Assembly: GCA_017631375.1 (NCBI GenBank)
Contig: JAGBTK010000009.1
Span: 18,522 to 82,521, forward strand
Reading direction: 5' to 3'
DNA length: 64,000 bases
Source of the DNA: Tidjanibacter sp.
GTDB lineage: Bacteria; Bacteroidota; Bacteroidia; Bacteroidales; Rikenellaceae
Each line of letters opens with the position of its first letter. Position 1 is the first letter of the stretch. Shown here piece by piece: positions 7,038-15,766 of the stretch. A model generated the notes under the pieces. That model saw only the letters and a program-made list of their open reading frames with translations, was not told where the DNA came from and did no database searches. The translations under genes were made by a program, and so were the position numbers.

Positions 7038-10022
7038 CTATAGCGGCATCTCCACCGAGGCTCCGAAATAGGGTTTTCCGGTGTCGCTCGGCACAAATAA
7101 CGAGAGGCGAACAGAGAACTCCGCCTGCTCGGGCATCCTCACGGGCACCACATCAAAGACCACCGAGCCGCCTACCGAAGTGGTGGCACTGCGACGGGGG
7201 TAGATGATGGGCAGACCGCTCTCCTTCAACGATCCCGCCATCATATAATACGAAGTGTAACTCGCATAGTCATAGCCGATTGCTGCCCTGATGCGCTTGA
7301 TGAGCAACACTCCGCGCAGACCTCTGTCGGGGTAGAATAGGGGTGCTTCGTAGTCAGCAGAGAAGGCGTAGTAATTGACGGGCAGAATTGGTGAGCGCAG
7401 ACCGCGAGGTTGCAGGTCGCCGATATAGTGGGTGTAGTAGCCCTCGCCGAGGATATCCTGATAGGCAGCGCGGAGGGTGATGGCGTGGTTAGGGCCGATA
7501 CCAGGAGTGTATGCCTTGCCAAATAGGCTTAACACAGAGGTCTCCCTGCCACTCAGCCCCATTCCGTAGGTGGCGCGCGCAGTCACACCCCAGCGGGGCA
7601 GAAAGTCGCGATGTGCGAGGCGTGTCTGGTTGAGGTATTGCACTGAGCCATAGACCATTGTGCGGCCCTTAGAGTAATTCTCCGCAGCGGGGTTCCAATA
7701 GTGACCGTTGGTGTGACTCACCTCTAGCGAGGGGATCAGATAGTTGGTGGTGTTGCCACCGCCGAGGAAGATGGGCAGGTAGATGCGACCACTCATTTTG
7801 ATATAGTTCTTGTCGCCCGCAAATTTGTGCTGCGGAGCGGCCTGATCAAAGTAGAGATTACCATCCTTAAATCGCTGAACATAGGCTATGGTGTCACCCG
7901 CCGTGCCGATAAAGCCGTGTACCATATTGCTCGGCGCGGGGTGGTGTTGCTGCCACGATGCGGAGAACTCCAACTTGGGTGCAAAGCCGAGATATTTTAG
8001 CGACAGCGAGGCATTTTGTCCCTTCTGAGCCGTGTAGCCGTAGCCCACGCGGGCAATCATATCACCCGTTATGTTCTGCGAAAGGAGCGTAACGCCCAAC
8101 CCCAACTCATTTATAGCACCCTCCATAATCTCCTCAGGGTCAAACATTAAGGGTGCGTAACTGTGGAAGCGGAAAAGGTGGCCTATGCGCGAGTAGTGAC
8201 GCGCAGGGCTTTTGCTCACACTCTCTGTCAGGTCGCTCTCGGTGAAGTCGATGGTGTCGATTTTCGGGATCCCCCAATCGATGTTGGGGGTGTTGATTGT
8301 GCTGGCGGGAAGTTGCGACCACTCCACGCTCTCTATCCCCTCGTTCTCGGCAGTCACCACCGAGTATCCGTGTGCCGAGTAGAGTGTCATTGCTACCCTC
8401 TTGCCGTCGGGCGAGGGGGCGGGGTCAAATGCACCATAGAGTGCTTCGGAGAGTCGCTCTTCGCGCAGTGTGGCGAGGTCTATTGAGTGGGCGTTGTCGA
8501 TGCCTGAGGCTATTGAGCCGAAGTATAGTTTGCCCCCCTCGGCGCGCAGGTCGCTGAGGGTTACAAAGGCGGGTTTTCGGATGGTGGTTATTGCGCCATT
8601 GGCAGGGTCGAACGATATGATACTCATACCGTTATCTCCCTGAGCAATCAGGTAGAAAAGTTCTGTCTTGTTGTCCCAAGCTAGGCCGTGCAATGAGTGG
8701 TCGGTGAAGAGTTTTTCGCCACTCGGAGTGTGGAGCGTGTAGGTGCCTTCGGTGTTGTACTCAACCCACGCCAGACCACCCTCGGGAAGAGGGGTGGGGA
8801 AGAGGGCATTTTCGGCAAGTCGGTGGGTGGTCAGTCGTTTGCTCCCGAAGTCGTAGGAGCGCACCACCGAGCCTACTTTGGTGTTGAAAAAGGTGCTCGG
8901 GCGATACTCGCTCCACCACACCACACCATCTGCCATCACGGGGCGGGTGCTGAGCGGGCCGATTGCCACCTCGCTCTCGATAATTCCAGTGCCGGTGTCG
9001 ATGATGACAAAGCGGTCGGTCAAATCGAGTGTGGAGTGGAGGACAGCGATGCGCTCGTTGTCCAGCCACATCGGGGAGCTGTAACTCTGCCACCCCTTTT
9101 GCGCAGTTGCGGCAATGGTCGAAACCCCCTCCTCCCAGGCTATTGCAGCAGGGATATGCGGTGCTTGCGCCCACAACTCGTTATTGGAAAAAAATGTTTC
9201 GCGGAAGAGGTCTACGGTCTTGATACCCAATACCTTTTGCATACCCTTCTGGTGCGAGGCGATGAGGTAGGGGCGACGAGCCGAGTACTCCACAATATCG
9301 CCCCAGACATAGCGACCCTCCCTCTGGTTTGCGTGGGTCACAAGTCGGTATCCGAGTTCGTAGTGGTTGGGGATGTAGTCGGCGTATGAGCCGCTGAACC
9401 ATCGGTCGGGGTTCTTGCCCTCCAAGATTTGCGAGCCGATAGCGCGATAGTGCATCGAGAATGAGGGTTGCAGACCTCGACCAAAGAGTGAGGCCTGTGT
9501 TTCGGCATCGGTGGCATCGCCTTCCAAAAACCAGAATGGCAACAGACCTGTCGTCAGCAGCGAGCCCTGCTCACCGAGAAGATTGCCGATAAAGCCTGCT
9601 GCGTGGTTGTCGAGGCGGGTGTATTGCGCAATGTGGCGATACTCGTGAACGGCGAGCTGCTTGAGCCACGGGGTGGAGTAGCTCTCAATGGCTGGTGCGC
9701 CCACCATCTCAATTCGGAAGGGGGTCCACATCGCCATACCGTTGGAGAGGAGCGACCGACCGTTGATAATCACGCTGACGGGGCGCGGAGTGGCTAGTCC
9801 GAAGCCTATGCTCTCGCGCATCTGCCCCATATAGTAGCCCACACTTCGTCCCTTATTCTCAAACTCATCCGGAGTAATAACAGTGGTCGCACCCTGGTCA
9901 ATTGTGTAAAAATTTTCGCTGGCGGCAATTGCTCCGTTGGAGTAGTATTGCGCACTTAGTGTCAGCGTATTAAGGCATAGTAATCCCAACACCGAAACCA
10001 CTATTTTTATTCCGTTTTTCAT
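7038..10022 (-). CDS. Predicted surface protein: gluzincin-like HEXXH domain, beta-propeller, C-terminal beta-barrel
   Basis: A 994-residue secreted protein. A signal peptide spans about 1-24 (VLGLLCLNTLTLSAQ). Residues 30-200 resemble a gluzincin metallopeptidase fold: HEYRH at 126-130 and a possible third ligand E167 in FWFLEGDATDAE. Residues about 300-610 contain repeated TolB/WD40-like strands (for example PSPDGKRVAMTLYSAHGY). The last 350 or so residues alternate aromatic/hydrophobic positions as in an outer-membrane barrel, ending VEMPL. I start at M (MKNGIKIVV), since the longer frame to 10160 overlaps the SUI1 gene. It lies 20 nt after SUI1, in the same operon. Substrate and activity are unknown; domain limits are inferred. 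Confidence 0.7.
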   Translation of the reverse strand: MKNGIKIVVSVLGLLCLNTLTLSAQYYSNGAIAASENFYTIDQGATTVITPDEFENKGRSVGYYMGQMRESIGFGLATPRPVSVIINGRSLLSNGMAMWTPFRIEMVGAPAIESYSTPWLKQLAVHEYRHIAQYTRLDNHAAGFIGNLLGEQGSLLTTGLLPFWFLEGDATDAETQASLFGRGLQPSFSMHYRAIGSQILEGKNPDRWFSGSYADYIPNHYELGYRLVTHANQREGRYVWGDIVEYSARRPYLIASHQKGMQKVLGIKTVDLFRETFFSNNELWAQAPHIPAAIAWEEGVSTIAATAQKGWQSYSSPMWLDNERIAVLHSTLDLTDRFVIIDTGTGIIESEVAIGPLSTRPVMADGVVWWSEYRPSTFFNTKVGSVVRSYDFGSKRLTTHRLAENALFPTPLPEGGLAWVEYNTEGTYTLHTPSGEKLFTDHSLHGLAWDNKTELFYLIAQGDNGMSIISFDPANGAITTIRKPAFVTLSDLRAEGGKLYFGSIASGIDNAHSIDLATLREERLSEALYGAFDPAPSPDGKRVAMTLYSAHGYSVVTAENEGIESVEWSQLPASTINTPNIDWGIPKIDTIDFTESDLTESVSKSPARHYSRIGHLFRFHSYAPLMFDPEEIMEGAINELGLGVTLLSQNITGDMIARVGYGYTAQKGQNASLSLKYLGFAPKLEFSASWQQHHPAPSNMVHGFIGTAGDTIAYVQRFKDGNLYFDQAAPQHKFAGDKNYIKMSGRIYLPIFLGGGNTTNYLIPSLEVSHTNGHYWNPAAENYSKGRTMVYGSVQYLNQTRLAHRDFLPRWGVTARATYGMGLSGRETSVLSLFGKAYTPGIGPNHAITLRAAYQDILGEGYYTHYIGDLQPRGLRSPILPVNYYAFSADYEAPLFYPDRGLRGVLLIKRIRAAIGYDYASYTSYYMMAGSLKESGLPIIYPRRSATTSVGGSVVFDVVPVRMPEQAEFSVRLSLFVPSDTGKPYFGASVEMPL

Positions 10023-10042
10023 ATCTTCTACTTCATTTTTTA

Positions 10043-10390
10043 TTATGCTCCGGCTCTCTTTGCCTTGTAGCCCTCTTTGGTGAGGATCTCTAAGATGCGG
10101 TCGCGGTGATCGCCCTGGATGATGATCTCGCCATCCTTTGCCGAGCCACCCACGCCACACCTTGTTTTGAGGAGTTTGGCGAGCTCTTTCAGGTCGTCGT
10201 CACTCCCGACAAATCCTTTGATGAGTGTTGCCTGCTTGCCGCCTCGGTGTTTGCGGTCGAGCCACACTCGCAGATCTTGCTGTGCGGGGGGAAGTGTTGC
10301 CACACTCTCCTCCTCTTCGGTGGTGTAGTTATAGTCGGTTGCAGTCGAATAGACCACGCCCAATCTTGCTTTCCAATCGTTATTTGCCAT
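10043..10390 (-). CDS. SUI1/YciH family translation factor
   Basis: A 115-residue basic protein with a C-terminal SUI1 (eIF1-like) domain at about 38-112. Conserved stretches are RKHRGGKQATLIKGFVG, LAKLLKTRCGVGGSAKDG and EIIIQGDHRDRILEILTKEGY. Bacterial YciH proteins bind the 30S subunit and are thought to influence initiation fidelity; the exact role in Bacteroidetes is not known. It is the first gene of a two-gene operon with the large surface protein, driven by the promoter box at 10413-10420. Confidence 0.85.
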   Translation of the reverse strand: MANNDWKARLGVVYSTATDYNYTTEEEESVATLPPAQQDLRVWLDRKHRGGKQATLIKGFVGSDDDLKELAKLLKTRCGVGGSAKDGEIIIQGDHRDRILEILTKEGYKAKRAGA

Positions 10391-10412
10391 ATTCGGATAA
10401 AAATTATACCTA

Positions 10413-10420
10413 CAAAGATA
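10413..10420 (-). promoter_or_regulatory. -7 box TATCTTTG for the SUI1 operon
   Basis: A minus-strand match to TAnnTTTG. The inferred start of transcription is about 10406, 16 nt before the ATG. It is divergent from the box at 10443-10450. Confidence 0.55.
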
Positions 10421-10442
10421 GGATATTTTGAGAAAAAAGCGT

Positions 10443-10450
10443 TATATTTG
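10443..10450 (+). promoter_or_regulatory. -7 box TATATTTG for the pyrC leader
   Basis: A plus-strand match to TAnnTTTG, 27 nt before the leader ATG at 10477. The inferred start of transcription is about 10457. No TTTG lies at the usual 19-21 nt spacing. Confidence 0.5.
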
Positions 10451-10476
10451 CTCAGTTAAGAAAATCATTTTGCTTT

Positions 10477-10587
10477 ATGAGTTACACAACACTATACAGA
10501 GCTGCAGATCACTATGAGCGTGGTGCCTCTGTTGTTGGCTCAGCACAAGAGCAAATGAGCAATTGTCGAACAAGCAACAAGAGGTAG
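10477..10587 (+). CDS. Possible 36-codon leader peptide of the pyrC operon
   Basis: A short ORF starts with ATG AGT TAC (M-S-Y-T-T-L-Y) and ends with TAG at 10585-10587. That stop codon lies within the 5' arm of the terminator hairpin at 10579-10611, so a ribosome reaching it would cover and melt the stem. It resembles no protein known to me. Translation has not been shown, and there is no Shine-Dalgarno, which is normal in this phylum. The alternative is an untranslated leader. Confidence 0.4.
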   Translation: MSYTTLYRAADHYERGASVVGSAQEQMSNCRTSNKR

Positions 10588-10617
10588 TATCCATTGGGGT
10601 AACTGCCTCTTTTTTTT
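10579..10617 (+). terminator. Terminator/attenuator in front of pyrC
   Basis: A 10-bp stem (10579-10588 with 10602-10611, one G-T pair) closed by a 13-nt loop and followed by a run of T to 10617. It ends only 12 nt before the pyrC ATG. No complete gene other than the 36-codon ORF lies upstream on this strand, so it looks like an attenuator of the pyr operon. Confidence 0.7.
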
Positions 10618-10629
10618 AGATATAGAGCA

Positions 10630-11898
10630 ATGAGCGATATTCTGATTCGTGGTGCAAAGGTGTGGAACGGTAGCGGTTTTGCGGTTGCCGATGTCGCTGT
10701 CAGTGGAGAGAAAATTGCTGCTGTGGGCAGTGTGGGCGACTTCAACCCCAAGAGGGTTGTTGAGGCCGAAGGGTTGTGGCTGATGCCCGGACTTGTGGAT
10801 GTACATGTCCATCTGCGCGAGCCCGGCTTCTCCTCGAAGGAGACGATTTTGAGTGGCACTCGTGCTGCTGCGCGTGGCGGCTTTACCACCGTCTGCCCTA
10901 TGCCCAATCTCAGCCCCGCCCCCGACTCGATGGAGGGCTTGGAGGCTCAGTTGGAGATTATTCGTCGCGATGCGCAGATTGGCGTTCTCCCCTTCGCAAC
11001 CATCACCCGTGGCCGTAAGGGTCGTGGCGAGGTGGTCGATATTGCTGCTCTTGCCCCCTATGTTGCGGGCTTCTCCGACGACGGCTCGGGTGTGAGCGAT
11101 GCGGGCATTATGGAGGAGGCTATGTGGCGCGTGAAGGAGTGCGACAGCATAATTGCCGCCCATTGCGAGGTCGATGATCTTGTGCGTGGCGGCGTGATAC
11201 ACGATGGCGAGTTCGCTCGTCGCAATGGTATCCCCGGCATCTGCTCGGAGAGCGAGTGGAAGCAGATAGAGCGCGATTTGAAATTGGTGGAGAAGACCGG
11301 CTGTCGTTACCATGTATGCCACATCTCGACCAAGGAGGCGGTGGAACTTATCCGCGATGCTCGCAAGAGTGGTCTCAAGGCGAGCTGCGAGACAGGTCCC
11401 CACTATCTCACGATGACCGATGAGGATATTGCCGATGAGGGTCGCTTCAAGATGAACCCCCCGATTCGCTCGCGTGCCGACAGAGATGCGCTGGTGGCGG
11501 GTGTGGCAGATGGCACTGTGGAGGTGATTGCCACCGACCACGCACCTCACACTGCCGACCAGAAGGCGCGCGGTGTGCGTGGCAGTGCTTTTGGCATTAC
11601 CGGTCTGGAGACCTCGCTGCCGATTATATATACTCACCTTGTGGAGCGTGGCATAATCTCGTTGGAGCGTATGGTTGATGCGATGAGCCTTGCGCCACGC
11701 CGACTCTTTAAGATGGGCGGAGGTGTGATTGCTGCGGGTGAGAGGGCCGACCTCCTCCTTGCCGACCTCGATAGCTGCTACACGGTAGATAGCACAAAAT
11801 TCCTCTCGATGGGAAAGAGTACTCCGTTTGATGGATGGAAGGTGAAGGGTGAGTCAGCAATGACCATTTATGGTGGAAAGATAGTTTACGAAAGATAA
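10630..11898 (+). CDS. pyrC: Dihydroorotase
   Basis: A 422-residue type I dihydroorotase, the zinc amidohydrolase that closes carbamoyl-aspartate to dihydroorotate. Visible metal and catalytic residues are H59 and H61 in DVHVHLREPG, D150/D151 in FSDDGSG, H178 in AAHCEVDD, H231 in VCHIST and D303 in ATDHAPHT. Its length suits the long bacterial class rather than the E. coli-type 350-residue class. It heads pyrC-pyrK-pyrD: its TAA shares one base with the pyrK ATG (TAATG), which suggests translational coupling. A terminator-like hairpin ends just upstream. Confidence 0.95.
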   Translation: MSDILIRGAKVWNGSGFAVADVAVSGEKIAAVGSVGDFNPKRVVEAEGLWLMPGLVDVHVHLREPGFSSKETILSGTRAAARGGFTTVCPMPNLSPAPDSMEGLEAQLEIIRRDAQIGVLPFATITRGRKGRGEVVDIAALAPYVAGFSDDGSGVSDAGIMEEAMWRVKECDSIIAAHCEVDDLVRGGVIHDGEFARRNGIPGICSESEWKQIERDLKLVEKTGCRYHVCHISTKEAVELIRDARKSGLKASCETGPHYLTMTDEDIADEGRFKMNPPIRSRADRDALVAGVADGTVEVIATDHAPHTADQKARGVRGSAFGITGLETSLPIIYTHLVERGIISLERMVDAMSLAPRRLFKMGGGVIAAGERADLLLADLDSCYTVDSTKFLSMGKSTPFDGWKVKGESAMTIYGGKIVYER

Positions 11899-12635
11899 TG
11901 GCAAACAAAGGAGTTTTTACCATTTTGAGTAATGCACCTCTCACCGACTCGGTGTGGGAGATGCACCTTGCGGGTGACACAAGTGCTGTGACCCACGCAG
12001 GACAATTTGTGAATATAGAGTTGGAGGGTTTGTACCTCCGTCGCCCCATCTCCATCTCGGATTGGCAGGAGGGCGAGCTTACTATTATATATAAGGTGGT
12101 TGGTGAGGGTACTGCACGCCTTGCGCAGATGAAGGCGGGTGTAGAACTCGACCTGCTGGTCGGCCTCGGCAACGGCTTTTGGAGCGTACCCGAAGAGCGC
12201 GTGGTGCTCGTTGGTGGTGGTGTGGGTGTTCCCCCGCTCTACGGACTTGCGCGTCGCCTGATGGCAGAGGGCAAGAGTGTGAGCGTGGTGCTCGGCTTCA
12301 ACACCGCTGCGGAGATTTTCCTGTGTCAGAAATTTGAGGAGCTGGGTGCCCGAGTGGTGGTGGCTACTATGGATGGCTCGGCAGGCGTGAAGGGTACGGT
12401 GATTGATGCCATTCGTGCCGAGAGTGTGGAGTACGACTACTTCTACTCGTGCGGTCCGCTGCCAATGTTGCGCGCCCTGTGCGAGCAGAGCAGTGGCGAG
12501 GGTCAGGTGAGCCTCGAAGAGCGTATGGGATGCGGATTTGGTATCTGTATGGGTTGCACCCACGAAACACATAGTGGCCACAAGCGTATCTGCAAGGAGG
12601 GCCCCGTACTTTTGAAAAGCGATGTAGTATGGTAG
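11898..12635 (+). CDS. pyrK: Dihydroorotate dehydrogenase B, electron-transfer subunit
   Basis: A 245-residue FAD/2Fe-2S subunit that passes electrons from PyrD to NAD+. The FAD-binding motif RRPIS is at 48-52, the nucleotide-binding GGGVGVPPL at about 107-114, and the cluster cysteines are C212, C217, C220 and C232 (CGFGICMGC...C). It overlaps pyrC by 1 nt and pyrD by 7 nt. The presence of pyrK shows that the neighbouring PyrD is the class 1B, NAD-linked type, which fits an anaerobe. Confidence 0.95.
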   Translation: MANKGVFTILSNAPLTDSVWEMHLAGDTSAVTHAGQFVNIELEGLYLRRPISISDWQEGELTIIYKVVGEGTARLAQMKAGVELDLLVGLGNGFWSVPEERVVLVGGGVGVPPLYGLARRLMAEGKSVSVVLGFNTAAEIFLCQKFEELGARVVVATMDGSAGVKGTVIDAIRAESVEYDYFYSCGPLPMLRALCEQSSGEGQVSLEERMGCGFGICMGCTHETHSGHKRICKEGPVLLKSDVVW

Positions 12636-13546
12636 AGAATAAGATATTGGATAAGAGTGTTGAACTCTGTGGCGTGAAACTCGACAACCCTATTGTCCCC
12701 GCCAGCGGTACTTTTGGCTTTGGCGAGGAGGCTGCCGAGTGGTACGATATTAATGTGCTGGGTGCTATCAGTATCAAGGGCACCACTCTTCACCCCCGAT
12801 TTGGTAACCCCACACCCCGCATTGCCGAGACCCCTTCGGGATTGCTCAACGCTGTGGGCTTGCAAAACCCGGGCGTGGAGGCCGTTGTAACTAAGGTCGT
12901 GCCCGAACTCCGCAAAGTGTACAAAAAACCGATTGTGGCAAATGTGAGTGGCTTCTCGCTCGATGAGTATAGGGAGTGCTGCCGCAGGATTGACGAGGTG
13001 GCGGATATCATCGAGGTTAATATCTCCTGTCCCAATGTGCACGGTGGCGGTCTGGCCTTCGGTACCGATGCGGCGATGGCTGCCAAGGTTACCGAGGAGG
13101 TTAAGAGGGTGACTACCAAGCCGGTGTTTATCAAACTGTCGCCCAATGTGACCGATATTGTTGCCATTGCGCGCGCTTGCGAGGATGCAGGTGCCGATGG
13201 TCTGACGCTGATTAATACCCTGCTCGGTATGCGCATAGACACTCGTCGTCGTCGCCCTGTGCTGGCTAACGGCACGGGTGGTCTGTCGGGTGCTGCGGTC
13301 TTCCCCGTGGCGGTGCGTATGGTCTATCAGGTGGCTCACGCCTGCAAGATTCCTATTATGGGATGTGGCGGTGTGTCGAGCAGTGCCGATGTTATCGAGA
13401 TGATGATGGCGGGCGCAACCGCTGTGCAGGTGGGCTCGGCAAACCTGCGTAACCCCTACGCCTCGAAGGAGATTATCGAGGGGCTGGATGCCGAGATGGA
13501 GAGATTAGGTATTACCTCTCTGAAAGAGATAATTGGTATTGTATAA
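12629..13546 (+). CDS. pyrD: Dihydroorotate dehydrogenase B, catalytic subunit
   Basis: A 305-residue FMN TIM barrel oxidising dihydroorotate to orotate. It has K50 in SIKGTT, NAVGLQNPG near 74-82, and the class 1 catalytic cysteine C134 in NISCPN. FMN-phosphate binding motifs are GCGG and VQVGSANL near the C-terminus. Class 1B enzymes form a heterotetramer with PyrK, encoded just upstream with a 7-nt overlap. The stop at 13546 is followed immediately by a repeat (13556-13661), and pyrF follows after 232 nt. Confidence 0.95.
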   Translation: MVENKILDKSVELCGVKLDNPIVPASGTFGFGEEAAEWYDINVLGAISIKGTTLHPRFGNPTPRIAETPSGLLNAVGLQNPGVEAVVTKVVPELRKVYKKPIVANVSGFSLDEYRECCRRIDEVADIIEVNISCPNVHGGGLAFGTDAAMAAKVTEEVKRVTTKPVFIKLSPNVTDIVAIARACEDAGADGLTLINTLLGMRIDTRRRRPVLANGTGGLSGAAVFPVAVRMVYQVAHACKIPIMGCGGVSSSADVIEMMMAGATAVQVGSANLRNPYASKEIIEGLDAEMERLGITSLKEIIGIV

Positions 13547-13555
13547 AAAGCCGTC

Positions 13556-13661
13556 AGCCATACAACTTTTTGGGTCGCAGACCCTTTTCTACTGAGGAGC
13601 GTTTGTGGGGATTGTGAGGTGGTTGGCTCCGTACTAAAGTTGTTGGGGACTGTGGTGTGAT
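13556..13661. repeat. 106-bp direct repeat, copy A
   Basis: Nearly identical to copy B at 15369-15474: both run from agccatacaactttttgggt through a central tccgtacta to tgtggtgtgat, with only a few mismatches. It occupies the pyrD-pyrF gap. The following 13662-13778 is low-complexity gaataatagg/ccttaaa DNA without a gene. Confidence 0.85.
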
Positions 13662-13778
13662 GGGAATAATAGGAATTATGGGAATAATAGGAGTAATAGG
13701 AATTTTCCTTAAACTCCTTAAATTCCCTAACCTCCCTAAAAATAAAGGAAATTGGATAAATAAAACATAAAGGCTAAT

Positions 13779-14486
13779 ATGAAAACTAAGGATGTAATTA
13801 TCGCGTGCGACTTTGGGTCGGCGGAGGAGTGTCTGAAATTCTTGGACAAATTCGAGGGGGCTGAGCGTCCCTTTGTGAAGATTGGTATGGAGTTGTTCTA
13901 TGCGGCCGGTCCTGAGATTGTCAAGGAGATTAAGCGTCGCGGTCACCCTATCTTCCTGGACTTGAAGTGCCACGATATTCCCAATACCGTGAAGAAGACT
14001 ATGTCGGTGCTTTCGCGCCTTGATGTGGATATGTGTAACCTCCACGCTGCGGGTACAATCGAGATGATGACTGCGGCTGTTGAGGGCTTGACTCGCCCTG
14101 ACGGTACTCGTCCTCTGCTGATTGCCGTAACGCAGCTCACCTCCACCAGCGAGGAGCGTATGCGTGAGCAGTTGCTCATCGATGCGCCCATTGGCGAGGT
14201 GGTTATCAAGTACGCTATGAATGCCGAGAAGGCAGGCTTGGATGGTGTTGTCTGCTCTCCTCTGGAGGCGGGTATCGTGAAGCGTGCCTGTGGCGATAAG
14301 TTCCTCACCATCACCCCCGGTGTGCGCTTTGCCGATGGCGAGGTGGGCGATCAGGTGAGGGTTACCACCCCTGCGAAGGCTCGCTCGCTCGGCAGCGACT
14401 ATATTGTAGTGGGTCGTCCCATCACTGCTGCCGATGATCCCGTAGCGGCATACCGTCGTTGCGTGGCAGAGTTTCTTGGTGAGTAA
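13779..14486 (+). CDS. pyrF: Orotidine 5'-phosphate decarboxylase
   Basis: A 235-residue TIM-barrel enzyme catalysing the last step to UMP. The catalytic tetrad is in DLKCHDIPNT (D61, K63, D66). Substrate phosphate binding is by TPGVRF and by VVGRPITAADDP near the C-terminus. At 235 residues it belongs to the short bacterial group of the B. subtilis/E. coli type rather than the roughly 270-residue group. It is followed 48 nt later by pyrE; the pair is bracketed by the two 106-bp direct repeats. Confidence 0.95.
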   Translation: MKTKDVIIACDFGSAEECLKFLDKFEGAERPFVKIGMELFYAAGPEIVKEIKRRGHPIFLDLKCHDIPNTVKKTMSVLSRLDVDMCNLHAAGTIEMMTAAVEGLTRPDGTRPLLIAVTQLTSTSEERMREQLLIDAPIGEVVIKYAMNAEKAGLDGVVCSPLEAGIVKRACGDKFLTITPGVRFADGEVGDQVRVTTPAKARSLGSDYIVVGRPITAADDPVAAYRRCVAEFLGE

Positions 14487-14534
14487 GTTTTTCCCAACAA
14501 AGGATTTAATTTGTAAGACAAAAAGTATAAAAAA

Positions 14535-15173
14535 ATGACAGCAAGAGAGAAAGATATTGCAGCAGGTCTGCTTTCGATAGGCGCGGTATTTTTGCGCCCC
14601 AACGAGCCCTTCACCTGGGCGAGCGGCATCAAGAGCCCTATCTATTGTGACAACCGCCTGGTACTCACTGCACCTGAGGTGCGCGATAGAGTGGAGGCAG
14701 GCTTGGCCGATATGGTTAAAGAGTATTACCCCGAGTGCGAGGTGCTGATGGGTACCAGTACTGCGGGTATCGCCCATGCCGCTATCGTGGCAGAGCGTAT
14801 GGGTCTGCCTATGGGCTATGTGCGTGGTGGCAATAAGGACCACGGTCGTGGCAACCGCATTGAGGGTCGCCTGGATAAGGGTCAGAAGGTGGTTGTTGTT
14901 GAGGACCTTATCTCGACCGGCGGCAGCTGCATTGAGGTTGTCGAGGCATTGCGCGAGGCGGGCGCTGAGGTGATGGGCGTGGTGAGCATCTTCACCTACG
15001 GAATGGCTAAGGGTGTGAAACGCCTGGAGGAGGCCTCGGTGGAGAACCACAGCCTCTCAAACTTTGACGCACTTGTTGAGGTGGCAGCCGAGAAGGGCTA
15101 TATCGCTCACGAGGATATCGCAAGACTGATTCAGTTCCGTAATAATCCTTCTGACGAGTCCTGGATGAAGTAA
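14535..15173 (+). CDS. pyrE: Orotate phosphoribosyltransferase
   Basis: A 212-residue type I PRTase that joins orotate and PRPP to form OMP. The PRPP loop [13 protein letters not shown] is at 119-131. The catalytic flexible loop is around [15 protein letters not shown] (97-111), and the N-terminal part has [16 protein letters not shown]. Its TAA stop is the start of a long inverted-repeat element (15172-15293). Confidence 0.95.
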   Translation: MTAREKDIAAGLLSIGAVFLRPNEPFTWASGIKSPIYCDNRLVLTAPEVRDRVEAGLADMVKEYYPECEVLMGTSTAGIAHAAIVAERMGLPMGYVRGGNKDHGRGNRIEGRLDKGQKVVVVEDLISTGGSCIEVVEALREAGAEVMGVVSIFTYGMAKGVKRLEEASVENHSLSNFDALVEVAAEKGYIAHEDIARLIQFRNNPSDESWMK

Positions 15174-15293
15174 AAAGTCGTCTGGCTGGTAAATTTTGCA
15201 CTTCCCTTGAAAGCCAAATGCTCATTTACTTCAAGTAAACTCCGCTTTGTCTTTCTGCACGAAGCCCAAAATTTCCTCAGCCATACGCCTTTT
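15172..15293. repeat. Long imperfect inverted repeat after pyrE
   Basis: Two arms of roughly 57 nt, centred on tttacttcaagtaaa, pair with each other with mismatches. Outer ends read aaaagtcgtctggctgg and the complement of ccatacgcctttt; both inner arms contain AAATTTTG and CTTC blocks. The element begins at the pyrE stop codon. It resembles the elements at 32012-32131 and 61927-62056. Confidence 0.8.
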
Positions 15294-15368
15294 TAAGGTG
15301 GTGAGGATTGGGATTGTAAGAGGCAAAAAAAGAAAAGCATCTGTGATGCCGAAGCCCAAAATTTCCTC

Positions 15369-15474
15369 AGCCATACAACTTTTTGGGTCGCAGACCCTTT
15401 TCTACTGAGGAGCATTTGTGGGGATTGTGAGGTGGCTGGCTCCGTACTAATGTTGTTGAGGGCTGTGGTGTGAT
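15369..15474. repeat. 106-bp direct repeat, copy B
   Basis: A second copy of the repeat at 13556-13661, in the same orientation. It is preceded at 15352-15378 by a second copy of the pyrE-element arm (gaagcccaaaatttcctcag). Together the copies flank pyrF-pyrE. Confidence 0.85.
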
Positions 15475-15766
15475 AGAGAAATTAGTGAGATTAAGGAAAT
15501 TAGTGAGATTAAAGATAAAATCTCTAAACTCTTTAAACTCCCTAACCTCCCTACCAACAATAAAAAAGAGTCTATGACTCAATTTTGAATTTTGAATTAT
15601 AAAAGGTATTATCATGCCTCGGCTTAGCCGAGGACACATCCCCCGCCGAGGCGGGGGCTTGGGGGTGGGTCAGGCTTGGAAATGCCTTCCGCGGGAAGGC
15701 AGGGAGTTGAGGCCACCAAGCGAGAACCGCAAAAAAGAACGCAGAACATAATTAATACGCTATACT
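15475..15766. repeat. Low-complexity and hairpin-rich DNA before pyrB
   Basis: The sequence contains repeated gaaattagtgagattaa units (about 15477-15513) and a perfect ctcggc-tta-gccgag hairpin (15617-15631). A cccccgcc/ggcggggg hairpin lies near 15638-15659, and tgccttcc-gc-ggaaggca at 15683-15701. I see no gene and no clear TAnnTTTG box. Confidence 0.6.

Noticed and set aside
13661-13740. Short-period repeats (gggaataatagg) considered as a CRISPR array
   Set aside because: Units are too short, irregular and without spacers; this is low-complexity DNA.
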